Source: Haliclystus octoradiatus
Taxonomy: Eukaryota; Cnidaria; Staurozoa; Stauromedusae; Haliclystidae
Assembly (NCBI GenBank): GCA_916610825.1
Contig: OU744449.1
Coordinates: 1,674,001-1,738,000, forward strand
Reading direction: 5' to 3'
DNA length: 64,000 bases
This document shows positions 56,006 through 64,000 of this stretch, piece by piece (position 1 is the stretch's first letter; every line of letters begins with the position of its first letter). Made by a program: the position numbers and the translations under genes. Below the pieces are notes generated by a model. It was not told the DNA's origin and made no database searches. It worked only from the letters and a program-made list of their open reading frames with translations.

Positions 56006-57420
56006 GTTGTTGAGAGGTAGTATATAAGAGCATAATCAACAGAAAAAGTATGAACTATCTGGTTTAGAACCTAATTAGATTTCAAACTTAAATTACTGCT
56101 AGTTCAAACATCTGATGTTATTATATTTAGCTGTATCAGCTATTTTTCTTTAGATCTTGCTATATTTACAATTATGTTTCAGTTATATCCGCCATCTTCA
56201 GGATGGTGATTTTTAGTTATGAGTAAAACGAATAAACGATAATATGAATTATAATGTATTCACTCTATTATTACAATCAATAAACCACTATGATATAAAC
56301 GCTTCACTGATTATTTAAGTCTCTTCACCCTTGCCAATATTTTTACAATAACTCCTAATAGGAGAAGAAAACAATACCCGATCACAATTCATGATTGTTT
56401 GGTATGCTTTCTCAGAGCATTAATAATAATAATACGCAAACCGTGTCGGTGATCAAATCACCATTGTTTCATTATTGTTAAACTCCTTTTCCGCAGAGCA
56501 CTTTCCAAACTTCTTATACGCTTCTGGGTTATCTATAGGCCTTTGGCTATCCGACGTTTTGTTTTTACAGGTTAAAATGCTATAAATTGCTCATAAATTG
56601 CGATTAAAATTTCCAAAATCGTGATATTTCGACGGAAGTTATGTGAAAATAAACTGCTTTCCTTGGTGTATCCCGTCATGCCTAGCAACATCACGAATTT
56701 TAGAGCACGCTTTATTTTAATGGCTGCCAATATTTTGTAAAAGTGTTTCGTATTTTGCAAAAGTATTCCAATATGCCTGGAAGGAGATGAGTCCAACAAT
56801 ACTCCATTTTACATCACAAACAGAAGACCCAATTCTCGGTAAGTCTTTTACAACTTAGCCTGCGCGCAGACCAAAATCTTTTTTTTATGACTGTGACCAC
56901 ACATTGTTTACTTAAATCATTATTATAAGACGTAGGTGAATGGTGACCATTATAGACATGTGTCCACTCTGTGAGAAGCTGGCTTAAGTTAATAAAATAT
57001 TACAGTTTGGGTCTCTCATTTTAAATGAGTCATTTATGTAATTTACTGTATCAAATTTCAGAATCTCCTGTTGTTATTACCACTCAATGACTCATGCTGA
57101 GATTCACTCAACCGATACAGCAATAATATTTACATACCAATGCCTTTCACCGTGAAAACAAGTTCATTAACTGCTTACCTAACATACAATCCAAATTTAT
57201 TTAATTTGAACTATGTAGTCAACATAAAATTTACTTATAGATAACCTATATATATTTGATTTGAAATATGTAATACAATAGAGTATCAATTTTCTCCTTT
57301 TCACTATGCTTTACATGTACGTAAAGATTAATTATCAAAACTGAAATTAATTATCAGTATTGTTCTGCATTTTTAATTCCTTCTCATGACTATTTTGTTT
57401 CATTGACATTCTCTTTGACA
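56006..57420. other. no gene seen
   Basis: Nothing supported except a fragment at 56,929-56,975 (GGTGACCATTATAGACA) related to the mariner-type MITEs at 2915 and 5560. Confidence 0.5.
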
Positions 57421-57525
57421 AGATTTACTGCAGGCTACTAACGGGAGCGAAGCGACCTCTTTGAGGAAGCCGAAGGCTGACTGGTCCCGGGCTCAGGCCG
57501 CAAGCCGAAGGCTTGTATGTTTATA
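57421..57525. repeat. GC-rich island with GCCGAAGGC repeats
   Basis: GAGGAAGCCGAAGGCTGACT and CGCAAGCCGAAGGCTTG: a short repeated, partly self-complementary block much richer in GC than its surroundings. Probably an end of a transposon; class unknown. Confidence 0.4.
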
Positions 57526-57989
57526 TTACAATTACATAATGTTCACGCATGTCATTCTCGTATATCCTCTTGACGTGAAGACAAGAAAGCTGAGGAGAGA
57601 ACTGTATGTTCAATTTTTGGCATGATGTGATGCCTCATTTCCATGTTAACCTCGTCTATATAATCTGTACTGCATATAGAGCTTTTTCACAGGTTCCCAA
57701 TGAGTCCCTGGAGAATTGCCAAACGAAAATACTGATAACTAGGGTTGTGTATTTTGAGAAGACAGTATCCCCGGAAGTATTGTTATGCAACATCAGCATG
57801 GTCGATGGAAAAAAGGCCTATATATATTGTCAGTATAAATCAGCTCTGTCTCATCTACGAACGTGTCATCATCTGCCTTTTAATGCTTAATGCAGAACAT
57901 TCGTGAATCTTGCCTTAATTTGATCGAAAAGAGTAACAAAAGCTGACAAAGTCGGTGATTCCGTAAGTTGACTTTTATCTCCCCCCTCC

Positions 57990-58159
57990 CATGTTGCTTG
58001 CGTAATTCGAATTATGTTGTTTATACCAAACGCCACCTACATCAACGGATAGAAGAGAAGAAGATAGCGGAAATAGTTCAGCAATTTTCAGACACATACA
58101 TGAGCACAATCAAAGGATTCAAGATTGATGATGTCATCAACTCATTTAAAGTTTTATAA
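57990..58159 (+). pseudogene. possible GIY-YIG endonuclease remnant of a Penelope-like element
   Basis: The frame SNYVVYTKRHLHQRIEE … INSFKVL resembles the C-terminal GIY-YIG region of Penelope-like retroelements (…YVGYTxRHLHQRIEEH… FRVLKKC). Only this fragment is visible; no reverse transcriptase is found upstream. Confidence 0.4.
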
Positions 58160-58439
58160 TATTACAGCTTTAAATGGGACTGCCCAGGTTTGAAATGTTA
58201 TCCATAAGGGAAATGAAACCAAATTAATATATACAAACTGATTCGATTTAATCAAAATCATTTAAAGTATATTTCCTTTATTAATTTACGATTAGCTTTG
58301 TGGTTGTATGTTTGAAGTTTTCTAGGTATACATTTTCAACTTTGTAAACTAGTAAGTCTATGATTTGTGAAATTTGTGTTCCTCTAGATAATGATCACAG
58401 TGATGACTGAAACGCTGAGATACAATGAAATCAATCCGA

Positions 58440-58522
58440 AACTACCGTTGCCTGTGATCTTTGTAATAAAATGCTCTACAAATATGCTACTCATCAACGT
58501 TTAAAGAGTCACAATGTAGAAA
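58440..58522 (+). pseudogene. possible degenerate C2H2 zinc-finger fragment
   Basis: TVACDLCNKMLYKYATHQRL followed by KSHN resembles a C2H2 finger with three extra residues and no second histidine pair. One isolated fragment, without flanking fingers. Confidence 0.25.
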
Positions 58523-58827
58523 CTGTACGCGTTGATGATTTTTCAAGCATAAAAATAACCTCTCGAAACAGCATAATTGTTTTTTTTTCTCATAAAAATG
58601 AGGCAAAGCCTAATTATAAATTAAAAATGGGGTTACTTTCGCAAAACCCCTTAAGAAAACGTACCTTTATTGTCAAAACTGGAAAATGATTCCGGGCTGG
58701 TCTCATCTCCTAATCAGATATACCCGATGCCCATGGACTAGGAATATTTGAGGGCCATACATCAATGAAGGGTTTGAAGTTGATTTTACTATCGATCAAT
58801 AATGTGATGCATATTTGTTTAAAATGT

Positions 58828-59120
58828 ATATCCCGGATATTGGGAGATTGCTTTTTTAGATAAAGAAAAATTTTCTATTCATACATGATCTTCTTGTGTT
58901 TTTACTTGGCGCGATTATTTCTCCTTCAAACATGCAGTCAAAGTGACGATTTTGGGTTAATTTTGGGTTAAGTTAATTTTTGACTTTATATCACAAAATC
59001 GTAACTTTGATTGCATTTTTGAGGAGGAAATGCTTGCGTAAAGTAAAGATACAAGAAGAACATGTACTGATAGAAAATTTTTCTCTATCTAAAGAAGCAA
59101 TCTCCCAATATTCGGGATAT
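58828..59120. mobile_element. 293-bp MITE with about 85-bp inverted repeats
   Basis: ATATCCCGGATATTGGGAGA … TCTCCCAATATTCGGGATAT, pairing continuing inward through AATTTTCTAT/ATAGAAAATT. The core has GTGACGATTTTGGGTTAATT and its imperfect inverse. It ends 11 bp before the lectin-like pseudo-exon. Confidence 0.85.
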
Positions 59121-59131
59121 GCACTTTAAAG

Positions 59132-59503
59132 GTTCGTTGCAACATGCTAGTGGTCATTGCATCAAGCACAACAATGAACATGGATATTTTACTTTCTCAA
59201 CTATCTGTGATGAGTTATTTGAATTTCAAACGTTTGAATTTATTTGGCATATTTTTAACCTGGTTGTATTGGTGCTTAAGGTAAATACCTCTATACTGGA
59301 TCGTGTTTACTGGTAGACGAAGATTTTAATAAGACATCGACTGAACAACTAGACGTATTTCTGGTCAGTACATACAATGTCATTCATCTGTCTATTGTGT
59401 ACACCTGAAAGGTGCTAGCGCTGTAAACAACCAACCTATTGTTGCATGGAACGCATGCACGATAAGTGACAATAGAAATACATGTAACATAATTTGGAGA
59501 TAA
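59132..59503 (+). pseudogene. broken second copy of the lectin-like exon
   Basis: Colinear with exon 4 of the PAN/lectin-like gene (55173-55537): SLQHASGHCIKHNNEHGYF, then TICDELFEF, and after frameshifts a VDEDFNK block, and the same end (…NIIWR and stop; TGTAACATAATTTGGAGATAA). At least two frame changes and internal stops. An AG acceptor is still at its start, but no PAN-like exon is visible upstream. A decayed tandem paralogue. Confidence 0.8.
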
Positions 59504-60165
59504 GGTTGATATTTTACACCGTTATTTGCAATTAATGTGCCAAAATCAACATTTACTTTATAGATTATGGTCATTTCCAAAGGATATACACTTAAAACCA
59601 GCTACACAGTACAATGCAGAATCAGAACTATTTCAAAAATACTATATAATAGACTGAAGAGATTCAGCTACGAAACACATGGAAAATAATTATGTATTGC
59701 AATGATCATTGATCACGTATAATTATCCTTGGAAACATCTACTACATATACACGGAGAAGTCCCCAAGCAATTATTAAAATTTATCCTACCTTAAATATT
59801 TTTTCATGTATATGATTATAGTTACAACATGGCCAAAGAAATTGTCTGAGACAATATTGTAGCACTAGTTGAGTGTCCAATGGCCATCACCAACGTTATA
59901 TGAATAATTCTCTGTGTTGTAAGTTATCTCACTGATTGAACATACAGGGAGGGGTCATTGCTAGACATGATGACCATTAATTTAATTGATTACATAATAG
60001 TCAGAAAACAGGAATTCATCTCTCCTGTTAACAAGTCTCATTTTCTGGCTACCTCTAATTATAGGTATCATCATCATTATCTGGACTTTTTAGCGTTTCA
60101 TCAATAATTGATGACGACTATCTCTTGTATGCGAATAATGCTTTTGTAATCTAAGCTGCCCATTA
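59504..60165. other. no gene seen
   Basis: AT-rich sequence between the lectin-like pseudo-exon and the LINE fragment; nothing supported. Confidence 0.5.
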
Positions 60166-60169
60166 TGAC

Positions 60170-60790
60170 CAGGAAGCATGCTAGAAACTGACCAAGATAT
60201 AGATAGAAGGAAGATTTTAGCGATAAGCACATTTAATAAACTAAAGTATATATTCGAAGACAAAAAGATAAACATTGAAATCAAAACGAGAATTTAGAAA
60301 CACACGTAGAAAGTATTTTTTCTACAATAACGAGTTATGGATACTAACAAATAATAATGAACATCAAATAAACATATTTCAAAGAAAATTCTTAAGAAGA
60401 ATAATGAATTTAACATGGGAAGATAAAACAACAAATTCTAACCTGTAAAAATTCACAAATCAATCACCATGGAGCCTCAAGATTAAAGCCAGACGTTCAA
60501 AGTGGTATGGCCATCTACAACTACCAGATTACACTCCAGCCAAGCAAGCATTGAAAAAGGCAGAAAAACTCTGGCTAAAGCCTCATGGAGCACAAAAATA
60601 TAAATGGCTGAAATTAGTAGAAAATGATTTAAAATTAATGAACGTAGAAATGAACATAAAAACTAATATAAATCCTGGAAAAACATTCAAACGTAAAATA
60701 AATTCAACACAAATAAAAGCATTAACTAAAGAAAGAAAAACATGGTGGACGATTGTTGACCGCGCAGTGTTCTGGGACGAAGAAGCATGA
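60170..60790 (+). pseudogene. LINE 3' fragment (C-terminal part of ORF2)
   Basis: Reads, with a few stops, SMLETDQDIDRRKILAISTF … ELWILTNNNEHQINIFQRKF … WYGHLQLPDYTPAKQALKKA … ERKTWWTIVDRAVFWDEEA and stop. This is the thumb/C-terminal pattern of non-LTR retrotransposon proteins (xxDIExRIxxAxxxF; RRxLRRI; WxGHxxR). 5'-truncated, as is usual for LINEs. A different family from the one at 41,380. Confidence 0.75.
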
Positions 60791-61430
60791 TACATACATA
60801 CAAGCGGGAAATGTGAAAACGCAATGTTAACTTCAATGTTATAAAAAATAATGTTTGGATATTTAATCAAATGAGATCTTGAATATTCTTTATTGTCTAT
60901 AAGTACATCGGTATTGATTGAAACTTTACTTTTACTTATAACGGCTAAAATAATGGGAGATCCAATTTGTTTCTGCTTCTGACATGGGAGTATTTGTTGT
61001 GAATTAATTACAATATTACATTATGTAGTGATGTCCGAAAGGTAAGTTTTGAAGGAAGTTAAACTTATATTTTCAATATAGCTTTTGATGTATATTTACT
61101 GTATTAACTCATCAAGGCCTGGGTGATAGTCTGATTTTTGATCTAGCCATGCAAAGATTAGCCCAGCCTAGTTATCAATGATCTAACAGCTCAATAGGCC
61201 TATTTCATTTCACTATTAATAAATTCTTAAATATCTTTCGCAATGTTTAAAACAAATGCTTTTCACATGCTGTCCATTAAACTGAATTGGTCTGCACAGA
61301 TTCTTGAGAGAACTGCCTTAAAATTACCTCAATTGTATTCCATTTATTTCATTTGCCGTTAAAGTGAACAGTTATAATCTTCAACTTTTGTGTAAAACAA
61401 CTGTCCAATTTTCCAAATGGCACCAACAAA
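60791..61430. other. no gene seen
   Basis: AT-rich, no supported feature. Confidence 0.5.
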
Positions 61431-62490
61431 GTTTAGATTAAAGGGACACTTCTCAAAGTCTGCGGTTGTTAGCACGGAAAAATTTGCAAGAAAAATACGC
61501 AGTTCTTACGAAGAACACATTGGAAAATCAGCTTGAACAATGTCAGAATCTATCTTGCAATGGCGCTTCACATCTGTTCGATTGTTGCAAGGAAAAACAA
61601 TATGGCCTTGCCAAAAGGTACAACAAAGCGTCCAGTATTGTAGTATTTTATTTGACTTTGAAACAATTGGTTTTTCAAGAGAGTCTGAGATCACGCAAAT
61701 CTGTGTTACTGAACTTGAAACTGGGAATAGTTTTTGTAGGTATTTGTTACCAACTGAACCAATTTCGCAAGGAGCTGCAGTGGTCATTGGATTAAGGGTG
61801 GCTGTTTCACAGCTGTATTCACATGATGAGCCAGTAGAAAGTGTGTCCCAAAGAGATGGATTGTTTACCTTAATCAAATGGCTTGAATCTTTCTCAAAAC
61901 CATTTATTCTCAAAACTATTTATTCTTAAAACCATTTATTCTCATTGCACATAACTGTTTCAGTTTTGAATATGAGGGTTTTATTTAATTCTGTCAAGCT
62001 CCATGATTTATATATTTACGCCTGGATATATTTTGCATATATATGTATATAGATATTTTGCATATGGATATATAATGCTGTTTCTGGATTTGCTGATTGC
62101 TTACCCCGAGGAGCTTTCGTATAGCCTTGGACATCTATTTAAAAGCGTGTTTGGCTTAGATCTAGAAGGGGCACAAAATGCTATCGATGATGTCAATGGA
62201 CTAGTGAAGCTTCTAAAGACTAAAGGTCTTTATCTTTGCCTGTCAGCTGTTACAGTTTCATCTGTCGATGATGTTTTATTGTTTTCTAAAGAATGCACTC
62301 TTAGATTATCTACATTGCAGCCATCAATTACTTCAAAGGTAATATCCAAGCACACGGCATCAAAGATTGCATCAACTGGACTTACATATGATCATCTGAA
62401 GCTGGTAAATTCAAGGAGTGGCGCAATCCCTGCTTGGTTTAGGGAGTTAAGTGGTAAAAGTTATCGTGTCATATCTGCTAAAAATGTTAT
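61430..62490 (+). pseudogene. DEDDh-type 3'-5' exonuclease-like pseudogene
   Basis: Motif I (FDFETIGFS) is intact at about 61,650; motif II appears as IAHNCFSFEYEGF at about 61,945; motif III as YSLGHLFKSVFGLDLEGAQN then AIDDV at about 62,130, with Gln where the family's catalytic His should be. Downstream, KVISKHTASKIASTGLTYDH matches the tail common in invertebrate exonuclease-domain proteins. The frame is broken near 61,640, by a local 16-bp triplication at 61,893-61,940, and again after motif II. No introns are evident, which would fit a retrocopy or a mobile-element-borne gene. Confidence 0.65.
61893..61940 (+). repeat. 16-bp unit present three times in tandem
   Basis: AAAACCATTTATTCTC, AAAACTATTTATTCTT, AAAACCATTTATTCTC in a row. 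The two extra units add 32 bp and shift the exonuclease frame. Confidence 0.85.
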
Positions 62491-63240
62491 AATGTTTCAA
62501 CTTATTTTAACACTTATTAATAGTTTCAAATTTTCAGATTATTTTAATATAAGTCTTTCAGTTGTAGACAAAAGTAAGTCAGAAAATCGTAATGTTGCTA
62601 GAATTTATAACATCAACAATATTTTAATATTTATCTCTGTCTACTCTTTGGTCATACTTGTGTAACATGTCTTCTTAGCCGATTCACATGTTTATTAACT
62701 TTATTATGTGCTGTGAATGTCACATATCAATTCCAAAAAGCACGTTGCGGTGAAATCTATTCGAACAGCTTGGTCCTTGATATTTTATTCGAAAGTTATT
62801 TCTTATTTCTCAACATGTCAGCTAATTATTGAATATAACACATTGTTCTCAGGCAATATTTCTACATTCAATATCAACTAGGAATAAAATCACCTGCATA
62901 ATCTCTTCAACCCGCATTGCAAGTTTAAAATGGAAGCCAAGCAATTATTTTGCTTTTTGCCTCCCCGAAAGTGGGTTTTATTTGCTCCTCGTGCCCCTGA
63001 GGAGAAAGTAATTTGAGGATTTCATGTTTTATTGGTCAATTAGCATTTCTACGTGTGTACGTCACTTTGCTTACACCAAGATATTATAATAGAACAAAGA
63101 TAGTCTATCTCAGATTTGTATTTTTGAGAGTTTTAAACAGGCCATATCATTATTTTACCTTTGTGAAAATCAACCAGATAAAATGCATTTAACATCCTCA
63201 AGCATTGAATAATTCAAATTTAAAAATGACATCATTGTCC
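62491..63240. other. no gene seen
   Basis: AT-rich; no supported feature beyond chance open frames. Confidence 0.5.
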
Positions 63241-63254
63241 GACATCAATAACAT

Positions 63255-63470
63255 CCTTGCATCCTTGCGGCGCATCGTTGCGCATTGACAATCAAGGCCT
63301 ATCTGCCATGAAATCTGTTGAAATTGATCTGCAGTGTCGCGGCTGAGATCTAAGGAGGGTTTAACATCATTGCTCTTAGCGAAAAGAGCCACTTCTCTAG
63401 AAATAGAGGAGTGGTACGGGTGCCTTCGGTAAGGCGACACCGTCCACATTACATTTTTAATAACATCCTC
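63255..63470 (-). repeat. SINE-related dispersed repeat, copy 4
   Basis: Shares TTGCGCATTGACAATCAAGG, CTGCCATGAAATCTGTTGAA and GATCTGCAGTGTCGCGGCTG with 4558-4835 (opposite strand) and the flanking GAGCCACTTCT with 10,640-10,800. The end near 63,420-63,445 (TGCCTTCGGTAAGGCGACAC) is a short hairpin. The tRNA-like head seen at 4735-4830 is absent here. Confidence 0.65.
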
Positions 63471-63939
63471 AAAAGTCATTCTTTGTTGACCCAATAACGA
63501 TCATTTCCAAACATTTTTTGTTTGAATTATCCTGCAGTTCATTTGTCTTGTAGAGAAATGAATTTTCGGCATTAAGTTATTGAAAATATCCACTTTGATC
63601 CACTTTTGCCGCAAAACGAATATGGTGACCCTTACTGCTTTTTTCAATATAAGATACCACACATCATAGATATCATTCACAGAAATTTTGAAGAAAAAGG
63701 TATAGTCTTTTATATGAGCACCTTGCCTGTAAAGTACTGAAAGTAGATGAAAATGAGCCCTCCACAGGGAGTCTCATTAGATACAACCATTAATTTTCAA
63801 AGTAAAATATGTTATGTATTGATATATGTCTGAGAGTCTTTTTTCAAATACTGTGACTTTGTAAATTATTTGAAATGATATATCGCCCACCTGGAGGCAC
63901 CTGCAGAACTCTTTTTGAAAATAGCGATGATTGTAAATC

Positions 63940-64000
63940 CCCTTTTGATCTGAGCCGCGACACTGCAGATCAATCTAATCAGATGGAATGGCAGATAGGG
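63940..64000 (+). repeat. SINE-related repeat, copy 5, cut by the window edge
   Basis: GAGCCGCGACACTGCAGATC and ATGGAATGGCAGATAGGG match copies 1 and 4. The element continues to the right of the window. Confidence 0.6.

Overview
This is a stretch of animal nuclear DNA: AT-rich, with genes split by GT-AG introns and crowded with transposons and their short derivatives. The protein-coding content (a MIOS orthologue, a classical aquaporin, a CSPP1-like protein and a secreted PAN/lectin-like protein), the compact exons and the transposon repertoire (Ty3-type LTR element, LINEs, hAT- and mariner-type MITEs, tRNA-derived SINEs) fit a marine invertebrate. I cannot name the phylum from the sequence; a tunicate is a guess only.

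Layout. 1-13,077 (- strand): the 5' part of MIOS, a WD40 subunit of GATOR2; nine exons are secure, two are tentative, and the gene runs off the left edge. Its introns hold palindromic GTTCATGAAC elements, mariner-type MITEs, a SINE and a hAT derivative with a perfect 8-bp target duplication. 14,326-18,006 (+): a complete four-exon aquaporin. 19,535-37,567 (+): a 22-exon gene for a 642-residue protein with a recurring GRPGGGAP motif, CSPP1-like; every exon junction is phase-consistent. 39,061-40,244 (+): a two-exon gene for a small secreted protein whose second exon can be read in two frames.

41,380-48,274 is a three-layer nest of mobile elements: a decayed LINE, split by an 8-bp-duplicating MITE, itself split by an intact Ty3-type LTR retrotransposon with identical 140-bp LTRs. 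48,399-49,078 is another hAT-type MITE with a perfect 8-bp target duplication. 50,805-55,537 (+): a four-exon gene for a secreted protein with an apple/PAN-like module and a C-terminal lectin-like module, ending beside an uninterrupted ~424-bp (TAA)n tract. 57,400-64,000 holds mainly relics: a GIY-YIG-like fragment, a MITE, a broken second copy of the lectin-like exon, a LINE 3' end, an exonuclease-like pseudogene and SINE pieces.

The genes appear functionally unrelated (nutrient signalling, water transport, centrosome/cilium, secretion). There is no operon, CRISPR array or rRNA gene, and no intact tRNA gene that I can support. All exon models are manual, from splice consensus, reading phase and remembered family sequences, without transcript data.
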